64,000 nt of DNA from Lachnospiraceae bacterium (GTDB taxonomy: Bacteria > Bacillota > Clostridia > Lachnospirales > Lachnospiraceae). The notes beneath the pieces were generated by a model. It worked only from the letters and a program-made list of their open reading frames with translations, was not told where the DNA came from and ran no database searches. The DNA lies in contig JAAWRC010000007.1 in NCBI GenBank assembly GCA_022800815.1, forward strand, positions 36,180 through 100,179, given 5' to 3'. This document shows positions 15,737-24,001 of the stretch, one piece after another. A program made the position numbers and the translations under genes. The first letter of the stretch is position 1; each line of letters begins with the position of its first letter.

Positions 15737-15763
15737 AAACAGCTGCATTGCCCGGCCCGGGAC

Positions 15764-16984
15764 CTACAGCTCAAACACCTTCCGCCGACCGCTCCCCTGC
15801 TTCCTGTGACGGTAATCCATCAAATAGCTTACAATTTCTGCCCGTCCCATGCGGCCTGCCATTTCCAGCAGCACATCCAGCGAGGCTTCGGAACCTGCCC
15901 CGGATCCGAAGCCTTTCCCATATTCGATGCCTTCCCCACATCCGGAGCCTTCTCCCGTCTCGCCGCCCTGTTCTGATTCCATTTCCCCAAGAACATGTTC
16001 CCCCATGGACGCCATATAGAAATCTCCCGCCCCGTCAGCCACTATCCTCCGGCCCTCGTCATTGCCTCCCTTTTTACACCTTCTTTTCGCCTTGCCCTCA
16101 AAACCCCCCGCCTCGCAGACCAGGGAAATCGCCGGAAGGTCGTCCCTTTTCAGAAAATATTCCCCGGCCTCCTGGACATTGGCACTAAACCACTCCAGAT
16201 ACACTTTCCTCGCCTCATCGGAAAGCCCCTCTGGATACCGAAGCCGGTCGTAAGCCAGCCTCGCCAGCACCTCCGGCGGCTCCTGGCTCTCCGCCAGGCC
16301 AAACAAATCGTCATAGGACCGGTAATCCAGGGATCCGTCCCGGAAACACTGGCGGTAACGGTAGCCCGTCCCCTGATAATGAAGCTCCAGAATCCGGGCG
16401 GGAATATTCTCCACCGAGGATTCATAATACTCCGGCACCATGAGCGCCACCTCGTCCTCCCGGCGCCGGATGACGACCTCCATGGCATAGCGAAGCTCGG
16501 AGAGCATCTGGTACAGCCCACGGCCCCCGGCGCCCGCCTCCAAACATTCCAGCCTGTCCACCCCGGAGCATCCCATAAAGGCGCCGCTCCCGATCCGTTC
16601 CAGCGAATCAGCAAATGCAATCCCCTTTAGTTCCCTGCATCCGTAAAACGCATAATCCCCGATCACCCGCAGCGAGGCGGGCAGACGAACGGCCCGAAGA
16701 CGGCTTCCCGCCAGAGCCCCCGCTCCCAGACTGCCCCCGTCAGGAACGCCTTCGTGAAAAACGCCGCTCCGAACTTCCCATTCTCCCGTCTGGGTTCGCC
16801 GTTTCTTCTCCTCACCCACCCAAAATCTGCGGGGAAGCTCTGCCGACGAAAAGGCATAGGGGCCAATCTCCGTCACGGGAAGTCCCCCGATCTCCTCCGG
16901 AACCTCCAGGCATTCCGCCTCCCCCAAAGCCCGCAAAATGCGGACGCCTCCGGAAAGCTCCATATATTCCCATTCGATTCTCAC
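15764..16984 (-). CDS. BspA-type leucine-rich repeat protein
   Basis: A protein of about 406 residues. Two to three leucine-rich repeats of the LRR_5 type are visible in the first 150 residues: LEVPEEIGGLPVTEIGPYAF, ASLRVIGDYAFYGCRELKGI and SLERIGSGAFMGCSGV. The rest is helical and charged with no family I recognise. A low-complexity Gly/Glu/Ser stretch lies near the C-terminus (EQGGETGEGSGCGEGIEYG). No signal peptide is seen, so it is likely cytoplasmic. The start is uncertain: a GTG at 16984 has GGGAGG 8 bases upstream; an ATG lies 30 bases earlier and another later. It follows mntP by 34 bases and may be co-transcribed. Confidence 0.75.
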   Translation of the reverse strand: MRIEWEYMELSGGVRILRALGEAECLEVPEEIGGLPVTEIGPYAFSSAELPRRFWVGEEKKRRTQTGEWEVRSGVFHEGVPDGGSLGAGALAGSRLRAVRLPASLRVIGDYAFYGCRELKGIAFADSLERIGSGAFMGCSGVDRLECLEAGAGGRGLYQMLSELRYAMEVVIRRREDEVALMVPEYYESSVENIPARILELHYQGTGYRYRQCFRDGSLDYRSYDDLFGLAESQEPPEVLARLAYDRLRYPEGLSDEARKVYLEWFSANVQEAGEYFLKRDDLPAISLVCEAGGFEGKAKRRCKKGGNDEGRRIVADGAGDFYMASMGEHVLGEMESEQGGETGEGSGCGEGIEYGKGFGSGAGSEASLDVLLEMAGRMGRAEIVSYLMDYRHRKQGSGRRKVFEL

Positions 16985-17018
16985 TCCGCCAACCTCCCAT
17001 CGCCCGGAATGCACAGTC

Positions 17019-17576
17019 TTAAAACACGCCCAAGTGCTCCAGCAGGATTTTCGTTCCCATAAAAATCAAAATCACTCCCCCCGCAAGCTCCGCCTTCGAC
17101 TTGTACCTGCTGCCAAACACGTTTCCCACCCGCACGCCCGCCGCCGACAGCACGAACGTCGTGGCCCCGATCAGCGCCACAGCCGGAAGAATATCCACCC
17201 GCAAGAACGCAAAAGTCACCCCCACCGCCAGGGCGTCGATGCTGGTGGCCACTGCCAGCAGGAGCATGGTCTTCACGTCAAAGGAGCAGTCCCCCTCCGC
17301 CTCGCCCGAAAAGGATTCCTTAATCATGTTGGCCCCGATGGCCCCCAGAAGGATGAAGGCGATCCAATGGTCAATGCTGGTGATCTTATCCTGAAAGCCG
17401 GTGCCCAGCAGATACCCCGCCAGAGGCATGAGCATCTGAAAGCCCCCGAAATAAACTCCCGCCAGCCACGCATTTTTCCAGCACATCTTCTGCATGGACA
17501 ATCCCTTGCAGACGGATACCGCAAATGCGTCCATGGAAAGCCCCACCGCAATGAAAAACAATTCCCAAACCGCCAT
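17019..17576 (-). CDS. mntP: Manganese efflux pump MntP
   Basis: A 185-residue membrane protein of the MntP (DUF204) family, which exports Mn2+. It has six hydrophobic segments in two repeats. Each carries the family Asp-rich motif: [15 protein letters not shown] and [16 protein letters not shown]. Length is normal. Of two near ATGs, 17576 is preferred because AAAGGAG is 7 bases upstream; the one at 17582 is too close. A yybP-ykoY riboswitch and terminator lie in its leader, with a consensus promoter further up. Confidence 0.95.
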   Translation of the reverse strand: MAVWELFFIAVGLSMDAFAVSVCKGLSMQKMCWKNAWLAGVYFGGFQMLMPLAGYLLGTGFQDKITSIDHWIAFILLGAIGANMIKESFSGEAEGDCSFDVKTMLLLAVATSIDALAVGVTFAFLRVDILPAVALIGATTFVLSAAGVRVGNVFGSRYKSKAELAGGVILIFMGTKILLEHLGVF

Positions 17577-17683
17577 AAGCATTCTCCTTTAGTCTCTCAA
17601 AACCTCTCTGCTTTATCCTATGTCTCTCACGGAGAATAAAGACGCCCCTGTCTTTAGTCGTAAAAATAGAATCCTAATATGAT

Positions 17684-17722
17684 AAAAAAGACCTATCTGC
17701 ACAAAAAACGTACAGATAAGTC
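17684..17722 (-). terminator. Terminator of the mntP riboswitch
   Basis: On the minus strand GACTTATCTGTAC pairs imperfectly with GTGCAGATAGGTC across a T-rich loop and is followed by TTTTTT (17689-17684). It contains TATCTG, a copy of the aptamer's 3' closing strand, so competition between the folds is possible. Confidence 0.8.
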
Positions 17723-17739
17723 TCATTATTTAAAACAAA

Positions 17740-17816
17740 GCCAGATAACCGCATCCCTGCGCATCAGCATGTTGACTTCGCTACGCCGAAAGGCGCCAAC
17801 TACTCCCCTATCTGTG
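17740..17816 (-). ncRNA. yybP-ykoY manganese riboswitch upstream of mntP
   Basis: On the minus strand, GGGGAGTAG (17807-17799) and AAGTCAACATGCT (17779-17767) are the two conserved metal-binding loop sequences. CAGATA (17814-17809) and TATCTG (17747-17742) form the closing helix. A stable hairpin, GGCGCCTTTCGGCGT, lies between. This class binds Mn2+ and usually controls mntP. Confidence 0.92.
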
Positions 17817-17819
17817 GGT

Positions 17820-17849
17820 ATTATAAGCGGCCTCCCAGCGGTTTGTCAA
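17820..17849 (-). promoter_or_regulatory. Consensus sigma-A promoter of mntP
   Basis: TTGACA (17849-17844) and TATAAT (17825-17820) on the minus strand are both perfect consensus hexamers, 18 bases apart. Transcription would begin just ahead of the riboswitch. Confidence 0.85.
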
Positions 17850-17977
17850 TCATAACCCGCCCAGGAATCCCCATAATGTCTTTACACCACGTCCAAATAC
17901 CTGCTATAATAAAATACCATAGATACCCGGTTGGACATCATTTCTTCTCCCTTATTCATTGGGATAATTCCTTCCGC

Positions 17978-18006
17978 TTGCCATCTGCCCTCCAGTCTGC
18001 TATGAT
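17978..18006 (+). promoter_or_regulatory. Promoter of aroE
   Basis: TTGCCA (17978-17983) and TATGAT (18001-18006) are 17 bases apart, 33 bases before the aroE start. The rest of the 17850-17977 stretch shows nothing recognisable. Confidence 0.65.
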
Positions 18007-18038
18007 ATAAAAAAATCCCAAACAGCGAGGAACCATCC

Positions 18039-18800
18039 ATGGAATACGGTTTAATCGGAGAAAAGCTGGGACACAGCTACTCCAAACAGATACACGAAAA
18101 GCTTGCGGCTTACACCTATGACCTCTGCCCTCTCACAAGGGAAGAATTTCCTGTCTTCATGGAACAGCGGGCGTTTCGGGCCATCAACGTGACGATCCCC
18201 TATAAAAAAGACGTGATCCCCTACCTGGACGAATTGGACGAAAACGCCGCCGCCATCGAAGCCGTCAACACCATCGTCAACAGGGACGGGCGCCTCGTGG
18301 GGCACAACACCGATTTCTCCGGCTTCGCCTACATGATGAGGGAGGCCGGGATAAACGCCGCCGGGAAAAAAGTCCTGGTCCTCGGCACGGGGGGCGCCTC
18401 CGCCGCGGTCCTGGCAGTCCTCCGGAGACAGGGGGCGGCCAGGGTGATCTCCGTAAGCCGCACCGGAAAAGACGGAGCCGTCACCTACGAAGAATGCGCC
18501 GCCCTCCACAGGGACGCCGCACTGATCGTCAACACCACCCCCGTGGGCATGTATCCCGCCGTGGATGCCTCCCCCCTGGATCTTGCGCCTTTCTCAGGCT
18601 GCGAGGCCGTGCTTGACGTGATCTACAATCCCGGCGAAACCAAATTAACCGCTCAGGCAAAGGCCCTCGGCATGAAGGGCGTCACCGGCCTTTCCATGCT
18701 GGTGGCCCAGGCGAAATACGCCTGCGAGTTCTTTCTGGAGACCACCCTGCCCGACGACCTGATCCCCAGGATCACAGAAGAAATCCGCACCGCACTCTGA
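18039..18800 (+). CDS. aroE: Shikimate dehydrogenase AroE
   Basis: A 253-residue enzyme that reduces 3-dehydroshikimate to shikimate with NADPH in the chorismate pathway. Substrate-binding serines are S13 and S15 in GHSYSK. The catalytic lysine is K56 in NVTIPYKKDV. The NTD motif is at 90-92 (GHNTDFSGF). The nucleotide-binding loop is VLGTGGASAA. The tail IYNPGETKL and GLSMLVAQA is typical. Length is a little short but in range. aroD follows after a gap filled by a structured repeat, so the two probably form one unit. GAGGAA precedes the ATG. Confidence 0.95.
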   Translation: MEYGLIGEKLGHSYSKQIHEKLAAYTYDLCPLTREEFPVFMEQRAFRAINVTIPYKKDVIPYLDELDENAAAIEAVNTIVNRDGRLVGHNTDFSGFAYMMREAGINAAGKKVLVLGTGGASAAVLAVLRRQGAARVISVSRTGKDGAVTYEECAALHRDAALIVNTTPVGMYPAVDASPLDLAPFSGCEAVLDVIYNPGETKLTAQAKALGMKGVTGLSMLVAQAKYACEFFLETTLPDDLIPRITEEIRTAL

Positions 18801-18806
18801 CATCAA

Positions 18807-19020
18807 CAGGCGATTGCGTAATCCGAAATTGTGGAAATATTCTGTCAATATGTCCGTTCAAAGCCTGCAGCGCCAAACGTTCCGGCAAGCCCAGAACCGC
18901 CGAAGCCACTCGGGAAAGAATCCCTCCTGCCTTCTCCGGTCTTGCCTCCACGGCTGGGAGGGCTTTTCCCGGAAATATTGCCAGAATATTCGATGAATTT
19001 ATGAATTTCGCAATTGCCTG
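18807..19020. repeat. Structured repeat family B, copy 1 (aroE-aroD gap)
   Basis: The outer arms CAGGCGATTGCG (18807-18818) and CGCAATTGCCTG (19009-19020) are complementary at 11 of 12 positions. The core arms AATATTCTGTCAATATGTCC (18836-18855) and GGAAATATTGCCAGAATATT (18971-18990) pair with few mismatches. The interior holds AAAGCCTG, GGCAAGCCCAGAACCGC and AAGCCACTCGGGA, all repeated at 43452-43575 and, in reverse, at 43576-43729. Confidence 0.85.
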
Positions 19021-19049
19021 CCACCGTCAAAATCCAAAGGAGGAACATC

Positions 19050-19877
19050 ATGCGCCCCCTCACCATAAAACATACCACCTTCGGGGAAGGGCCCCCGAAA
19101 ATATGCATCCCCATCATCGGCCGCAGAGAAGAAGACATTCTGGAAGCGGCAGAAACAATCACTACTCTGCCCGCAGACGTGGTCGAATGGCGGGCCGACC
19201 ATTATGAGGCCGTCGCCGAACCGGGGGCCGTCCCTCCCGTCCTGGACGCCCTGAGAAAAAAACTCCCGGACACCCTCCTTCTTTTTACCTTTCGCACCAA
19301 AAAGGAGGGCGGCGTCCGGGAACTTTCCGATTCCGACTACCTAGAGCTGTGCCGCGCGGTGGCAAAAAGCGGCCTTGCGGACCTTTTGGACCTGGAACTC
19401 TTCACCGGCGCCCTGGCTCCCGAACCAGACGGCCAGGCGACGACCGGCGGGCAGGCGGCGGCAGACAGACGGGCCAGACCGGTCGCAAACCCCGGCCTCC
19501 TCGCACCGGTGATCACCCTGGCCCACGCACACGGCGGCCACGTGGTCCTCTCCAGCCACGACTTCCAAAAGACCCCGTCAGAAAACGAGCTGTACCGACG
19601 GCTCTTCCTGATGGAATCCATGGGGGCCGACCTGGCGAAGCTGGCCGTCATGCCAAACTGCGAGCAGGACGTGCTGACCCTTCTCTCCGCCACGAGAAAA
19701 GCCGCCGACGCCTTGAACGTCCCTGTCATCACCATGTCCATGGGAAGGATCGGCGCCGTAAGCCGCATAAGCGGGCGGCTCACCGGCTCCTGCATGACCT
19801 TCGGCACTGCGGGGGAGGAGTCCGCCCCCGGGCAGCTTCCCGCAAAAACCCTGAAACACATTCTGGAAACCTTGTAA
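19050..19877 (+). CDS. aroD: 3-dehydroquinate dehydratase type I, AroD
   Basis: A 275-residue class I enzyme that dehydrates 3-dehydroquinate through a Schiff base. Visible active-site residues are E46 and R48 in VVEWRADHY, H170 in LSSHDF, and the Schiff-base lysine K197 in GADLAKLAVMP. The late arginine lies in RISGRLTGSCMTFG. An insertion of about 25 residues rich in Gly, Ala, Gln and Arg (about 123-147) breaks the barrel between FTGALA and LLAPVITLAH. This is not usual for the family but leaves all catalytic parts intact. The ATG at 19050 has GGAGG 6 bases upstream. It follows aroE. Confidence 0.94.
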   Translation: MRPLTIKHTTFGEGPPKICIPIIGRREEDILEAAETITTLPADVVEWRADHYEAVAEPGAVPPVLDALRKKLPDTLLLFTFRTKKEGGVRELSDSDYLELCRAVAKSGLADLLDLELFTGALAPEPDGQATTGGQAAADRRARPVANPGLLAPVITLAHAHGGHVVLSSHDFQKTPSENELYRRLFLMESMGADLAKLAVMPNCEQDVLTLLSATRKAADALNVPVITMSMGRIGAVSRISGRLTGSCMTFGTAGEESAPGQLPAKTLKHILETL

Positions 19878-19922
19878 ATTCCCCCATTTCACTTCCGGCC
19901 CCGGCCGGATTCAGGAGGATCT

Positions 19923-20834
19923 ATGTACGAAATTTTTGATGAATTCTGCTGGACCAAAGAACAAAAGACCATCACCCGGGACAAGCACGGCATCCGGGGG
20001 CTGGGCAACTTCGCCCACTGGAACCTCACGTCCTCCCTGCCCCCCGTCCCCATGCATTACCACTCCAACATGCTGGAAATGCATTGCATGATCAAGGGAA
20101 CCAGACAGAACCAGATCGCCAAGGACGGCAAGATTTCCGACTACTCCACCATGAGCAACCAGGCGTTCCTCACCTTCCCCTTCGAAATCCACGGAACCGG
20201 GGACACCCCCCGCTACCCCTGCGAGTTCTATTCCCTCCAGATCGACCTGACCGACCCCTACCACCTGTTCGGCCTGAACCGGCACTTTTCCTTCGCCCTC
20301 CACCAAAAGCTGACGAGCCTTCGCCACCACCAGCTCGTCCTCGGCACCACCCACATCGAAGAACTGCGCAGCGCCTTCAACCTGGTATCCGAAGACACCC
20401 CCGACACCCGCATGGCCGGCGTCCAGTTCCTCACCTGCTTCCTGTTCTGCCTGCAATTTCTGACCCCCGCCCAGAAAAGCAAGACCATGGTCATCGACCC
20501 CCACATCCGGGCCTCCATGGAATACATGCGCACCCACATATCCGAAAAACTCCAGCTCTCCGAACTGGCCGACATCGCCGGGTACTCCCTCTCCTTCTTC
20601 AAAGTCAAATTCAAGAAAGAGGTGGGCATCACCCCCGCCGAGTACATCAACCTGCAAAAATTTGAGGCGGCCAAAAAACTCCTGACCGAGACCAACCAGA
20701 GCATCACCGACATCGCCTACTCCTTGGGCTTCTCCTCCTCCGGCTATTTCAGCTCCGTCTTCCGCCGTCTCGCCACCTGCACGCCCCAGGCATATCGAAA
20801 GACATACACCCCCAGCATGAAAAACACCATTTAA
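19923..20834 (+). CDS. AraC-family transcriptional regulator
   Basis: A 303-residue regulator. The N-terminal 150 residues form a cupin-like sensor (PVPMHYHSNMLEMHCMIKG). The C-terminal 100 residues carry two helix-turn-helix motifs: LQLSELADIAGYSLSFFKVKFKKEVGITPAEY and SITDIAYSLGFSSSGYFSSVFRR. The sensor suggests a small sugar or acid ligand. It is convergent with the DapA/ABC catabolic genes at 20928-28175, which are its most likely targets, though aroD lies just upstream on the same strand. GGAGG is 5-7 bases before the ATG. Confidence 0.9.
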   Translation: MYEIFDEFCWTKEQKTITRDKHGIRGLGNFAHWNLTSSLPPVPMHYHSNMLEMHCMIKGTRQNQIAKDGKISDYSTMSNQAFLTFPFEIHGTGDTPRYPCEFYSLQIDLTDPYHLFGLNRHFSFALHQKLTSLRHHQLVLGTTHIEELRSAFNLVSEDTPDTRMAGVQFLTCFLFCLQFLTPAQKSKTMVIDPHIRASMEYMRTHISEKLQLSELADIAGYSLSFFKVKFKKEVGITPAEYINLQKFEAAKKLLTETNQSITDIAYSLGFSSSGYFSSVFRRLATCTPQAYRKTYTPSMKNTI

Positions 20835-20835
20835 A

Positions 20836-20876
20836 AAAGGGCCGCCGACAGAAACCTTTCCTGCGGCAGCCCTTTC
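20836..20876 (+). terminator. Terminator after the AraC regulator
   Basis: AAAGGGCCGCCG..CAG pairs with CTGCGGCAGCCCTTT across a loop. A pyrimidine-rich run follows, and on the other strand an A/T run, so it may serve both convergent genes. Confidence 0.65.
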
Positions 20877-20927
20877 TCTCATTCTGCGGGAATCCCTCTG
20901 CGGTCAAAGACCTCCGCCCTTATGTCC

Positions 20928-21833
20928 CTACACAATCACGTGCTTATAATCCAGTCCCTTCATGGTCCGAAGCAGGTCCGCTTCCTCCTGGGCGGACAGA
21001 TTCTCCATGGGCCTTCTCATGTTGCTGGTCTTAATGACCCCCTCGTCCTTCAGGATGACCTTGTAAGCCGCAATATTGTTCTTCTCACACATGACGGCGT
21101 TCAGAACGTTGGTCCGGCGCTGATACCTGGTGGCCGCATCGAAATCCTTTTTTTGGACGGCGTCCCAGACGGCCGCATAATGCTCCCTCACGATCATGGC
21201 GTTGCCGGAGACCACCCCGTCCCCGCCCACGGCGCACAGGGCCTCGAACAGATGGTCCGGCCCCACCAGGACGCTGAACTTCTGGTCACGGACCATCATG
21301 AACTGCTGCAGCTTCGTGAAATCCGGATAGCTGTACTTGATGCCCAGCACGTTGGGACACCGCTTCGCCACCTCCTCGCAGACGGCCACGTTGAGGTCGT
21401 TGACCGCATTCTGCGGGATTCCATACAGGTAAACCGGGAAATCCTCCGGCACGCTGCGGGCCACGGCCTCATAATAGTCCACCAGCCCCCTGTCGCTCAA
21501 CTTATAAAAAGCGGGCGTCACCACGCCGATCCCGTCCGCACCGATCCCTACGGCATGGCGGGCCAGCTCGACGGTGTCCTTCAGATTCCAGCCGCCCACG
21601 TGGACAAACACGGGAATCCGTCCCGCCGTGTGGTTCACGGTGATCTCGGCCACCTCCTTCCGCTCCTTTACGGTCAGATACATCATCTCCCCGGTGGTCC
21701 CGCAAGGGTACAGGCACTGGAGCCCGCCCTCGATCACATGGTCCACCAGATTCCGCAAAGACCCTTCGTCGACCGCATCCTCGTCCGTGAGCGGCGTCAC
21801 GATGGGGACCACGGTTCCAAATAATTTCTGCAT
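20928..21833 (-). CDS. DapA-family lyase/dehydratase (dihydrodipicolinate synthase superfamily)
   Basis: A 301-residue (beta/alpha)8 aldolase. The Schiff-base lysine is in VLGIKYSYPD and the catalytic tyrosine in YLYGIPQ. The GTTGE loop is present as CGTTGEM. Members cleave or dehydrate 2-keto-3-deoxy sugar acids, sialic acid, dihydrodipicolinate and related 2-oxo acids. The next gene upstream is the end of a ribose-type ABC importer, so it most likely acts on the imported compound rather than in lysine synthesis. The ATG at 21833 has GGAGG 8 bases upstream; a TTG start 15 bases earlier is less likely. Exact substrate not assignable. Confidence 0.85.
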   Translation of the reverse strand: MQKLFGTVVPIVTPLTDEDAVDEGSLRNLVDHVIEGGLQCLYPCGTTGEMMYLTVKERKEVAEITVNHTAGRIPVFVHVGGWNLKDTVELARHAVGIGADGIGVVTPAFYKLSDRGLVDYYEAVARSVPEDFPVYLYGIPQNAVNDLNVAVCEEVAKRCPNVLGIKYSYPDFTKLQQFMMVRDQKFSVLVGPDHLFEALCAVGGDGVVSGNAMIVREHYAAVWDAVQKKDFDAATRYQRRTNVLNAVMCEKNNIAAYKVILKDEGVIKTSNMRRPMENLSAQEEADLLRTMKGLDYKHVIV

Positions 21834-21862
21834 ATCCTTATCCTCCAAACTTAAACATACTG

Positions 21863-22087
21863 CTTGAGCTTCTGCATGTTGCCTTCCACCAGAAAACCCA
21901 GGAAGAAAAACGGTTTTTTCTAAGCCAGAACCGTATGAAAGCCGTCGGTACTTAGAGCGTTCCGAGCCTAAGCGAAGGAAGGCTCTTACGTACCGCTACG
22001 AGCTTTCATGAGCGGAAGCGTGTTCTGGTGTGAAAAGAACCGCTTTTTCTTCCGTGTTCCTTGCGGCGCAACATGCAGAACCTCAAG
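21863..22087. repeat. Structured repeat family A, copy 2
   Basis: The outer arms CTTGAGCTTCTGCATGTTGC (21863-21882) and 22068-22087 are complementary at 19 of 20 positions; the right arm overlaps the last codons of the permease gene. The core arms are GGAAGAAAAACGGTT (21901-21915) and AACCGCTTTTTCTTCC (22038-22053). The inner stem is GCCAGAAC with GTTCTGGT, and the next is ATGAAAGC with GCTTTCAT. It fills the gap between the permease and the DapA-family gene. Confidence 0.88.
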
Positions 22088-23033
22088 AAACCTTCTGGCT
22101 GCGCCTTACCGAAATGATGACGGACACCAGCACGATCAGCCCGTAGGCCATCTTCTGGACACCCCAGGGCAGATTCAGCGCCACCAGGATGCCAAGAAGA
22201 ATCGTGATGGTGAGGGAGCCGGCGACCGTTCCTAGATAATTCCCGTTTCCGCCCAGAAGGGAGGTCCCCCCGATGGCGACGGCGGCGATGGACTGGAACT
22301 GGTAAGTGTCCCCCATGGCCAGATAATAAGAGCCGACCTTTCCCACCATCAGCATGCCCGCAAGACCGGCCGCAAGGCCGCTGATGGCATAGGCGAGCAC
22401 CACGGTCCTGCCGACCCGGATTCCCGAATAATTGGCCACCACCGCATTGTTGCCGATGGCGAACAGCTTCCTTCCGAACTTCATCTTAAAGAGCATCAGC
22501 GTCACGACGACCGTCAGGACGATCCAGATGATGACCAGCCAAGGAATGCCAAAGAGCGACCTCTGGCCGATGAAGATCAGCGGGTCCGAAGCCGCCTGCC
22601 CCGGCCGCCCCTGGGTGATGCCCACCAGCGCCCCCTGCAGGATGATGTTCATGCCGAGGGTCATGACGATGGCCGGCACCCGCAGGTAAGCGATGCAAAA
22701 GCCATTGAGGGCACCCAGGGCAAAAGTCACCACCATCATGAAGGGAACGGCCCAGACGAGACTCCCCGGGTTGGAGTCGATCATGTTCGTCACCATGTAG
22801 GCCGCCAAAGTCATCATCCAGGCCACGGAAAGGTCGATGCCCCCGGTGATGATAACCAGCGTCTGCCCGATGGCCACCACCCCGATCAGGGCCGACTCAA
22901 TGAAGATCGTCCGGATGTGGGACACGCTGGCAAAGCCCGGCGTGTAAATCGAGAAGGCCGCAAACAGGAGGAATGCGATCAAATAACAGAAAATAACCGA
23001 CTGATGTTTCTTCAAAGCTCTTTTCCTATCCAT
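22083..23033 (-). CDS. Ribose/sugar-type ABC transporter permease 2
   Basis: A 316-residue inner-membrane permease of the RbsC (BPD_transp_2) family, with about nine to ten hydrophobic segments. Family signatures are GGIDLSVAWMMTLAAY and AIGGTSLLGGNGNYLGT. Its start ATG overlaps the stop of permease 1 (TAATG), so the two are translationally coupled and probably form a heterodimer. It is the last gene of the importer operon before a structured repeat and the DapA-family gene. Confidence 0.92.
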   Translation of the reverse strand: MDRKRALKKHQSVIFCYLIAFLLFAAFSIYTPGFASVSHIRTIFIESALIGVVAIGQTLVIITGGIDLSVAWMMTLAAYMVTNMIDSNPGSLVWAVPFMMVVTFALGALNGFCIAYLRVPAIVMTLGMNIILQGALVGITQGRPGQAASDPLIFIGQRSLFGIPWLVIIWIVLTVVVTLMLFKMKFGRKLFAIGNNAVVANYSGIRVGRTVVLAYAISGLAAGLAGMLMVGKVGSYYLAMGDTYQFQSIAAVAIGGTSLLGGNGNYLGTVAGSLTITILLGILVALNLPWGVQKMAYGLIVLVSVIISVRRSQKVS

Positions 23034-24001
23034 TATTCCGCCAGCCCCTTTCTCTCACGAAGAATTTCCGACACTGTTGAGAACAGCACGGCAATGACCA
23101 AAAGCGCCCCCTGGAACAGCGTCGACCAGTAAGAAGACGCCCCCGCAAACACCAAAAGGTCCGTGATCGCCTTGAACACCAAAACACCGATGATCGTCCC
23201 AAGCTGTCCGCCGATCCCGCCCGTGAGGAGCGTTCCGCCGATGACCGCCGCCGAGATCGCCTGGTTGAAGAAACTCTCCCCGGCCGTCGGCGAGCCCGTC
23301 GCCGTCACGGCCACCCGGTACAGGCCGCAGAGGGCCGCAAACATCCCGGAAGCGGCGTAGGCGAAGAGCGTCGTCCGCATGACGTTGATGCCGTTAAGAG
23401 AAGCCGCATGGGCGTTGTTTCCCACCGCAAACAGCGAAATCCCGATCCTGGTCTTCTTGAGCCAGACCCAGAGAAGCAGGCAGACGATGATGATGACCAG
23501 GGCCACGGAAAACTTGCCGCCGATCCGCCAGGTGAGCGCCTTCACGAAGCGCTGGGGCACGTCCCCGCCGTCCTTGGGAAGGACCAGGTAGGCGATGCCG
23601 CCGAAAATGTACCAGGTGGCGAAGGTCACGATGAAGGGCTGAACCCTGAACTTCTGGATCACGAACCCGTTGAAAAGCCCGATCACGATTCCGATCAGAA
23701 TGGTGAGCAGACTGATCACGATCATGGAAAACAGATTGTCCTTCATGTAAACGGCCGCAAAGCTGCTGGAAATGCTGATCACGCCCGCAATGGAAAGGTC
23801 GATTCCGCCGATGAGCAGCACGAACGTCTCCCCGATGGCGGCAAACATCAGCGTGATCGCCGACTCCGCCTTCAGGCTGATCCAGGACATGGAAAGGACA
23901 TTGGGCTGCAGTGCGAACGTGATCAATTCCACGACGATAAACAAAAGGATGGACACCTTCGCCGGAGATTTAAAGAATCCCCGCTCTTTAATTTTCATCA
24001 T
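23033..24001 (-). CDS. Ribose/sugar-type ABC transporter permease 1
   Basis: A permease of about 322 residues of the RbsC family. It carries GGIDLSIAGVISISSSFAAV and VIGGTLLTGGIGGQLGTI. Three ATGs stand in a row at 24004, 24001 and 23998 after AAAGGAGG; 24001 or 23998 gives the best spacing. The start overlaps the end of the ATPase gene by 11-14 bases. Two distinct permeases, rather than one, suggest a heteromeric channel as in YtfT/YjfF or AI-2-type systems. Confidence 0.92.
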   Translation of the reverse strand: MMKIKERGFFKSPAKVSILLFIVVELITFALQPNVLSMSWISLKAESAITLMFAAIGETFVLLIGGIDLSIAGVISISSSFAAVYMKDNLFSMIVISLLTILIGIVIGLFNGFVIQKFRVQPFIVTFATWYIFGGIAYLVLPKDGGDVPQRFVKALTWRIGGKFSVALVIIIVCLLLWVWLKKTRIGISLFAVGNNAHAASLNGINVMRTTLFAYAASGMFAALCGLYRVAVTATGSPTAGESFFNQAISAAVIGGTLLTGGIGGQLGTIIGVLVFKAITDLLVFAGASSYWSTLFQGALLVIAVLFSTVSEILRERKGLAE

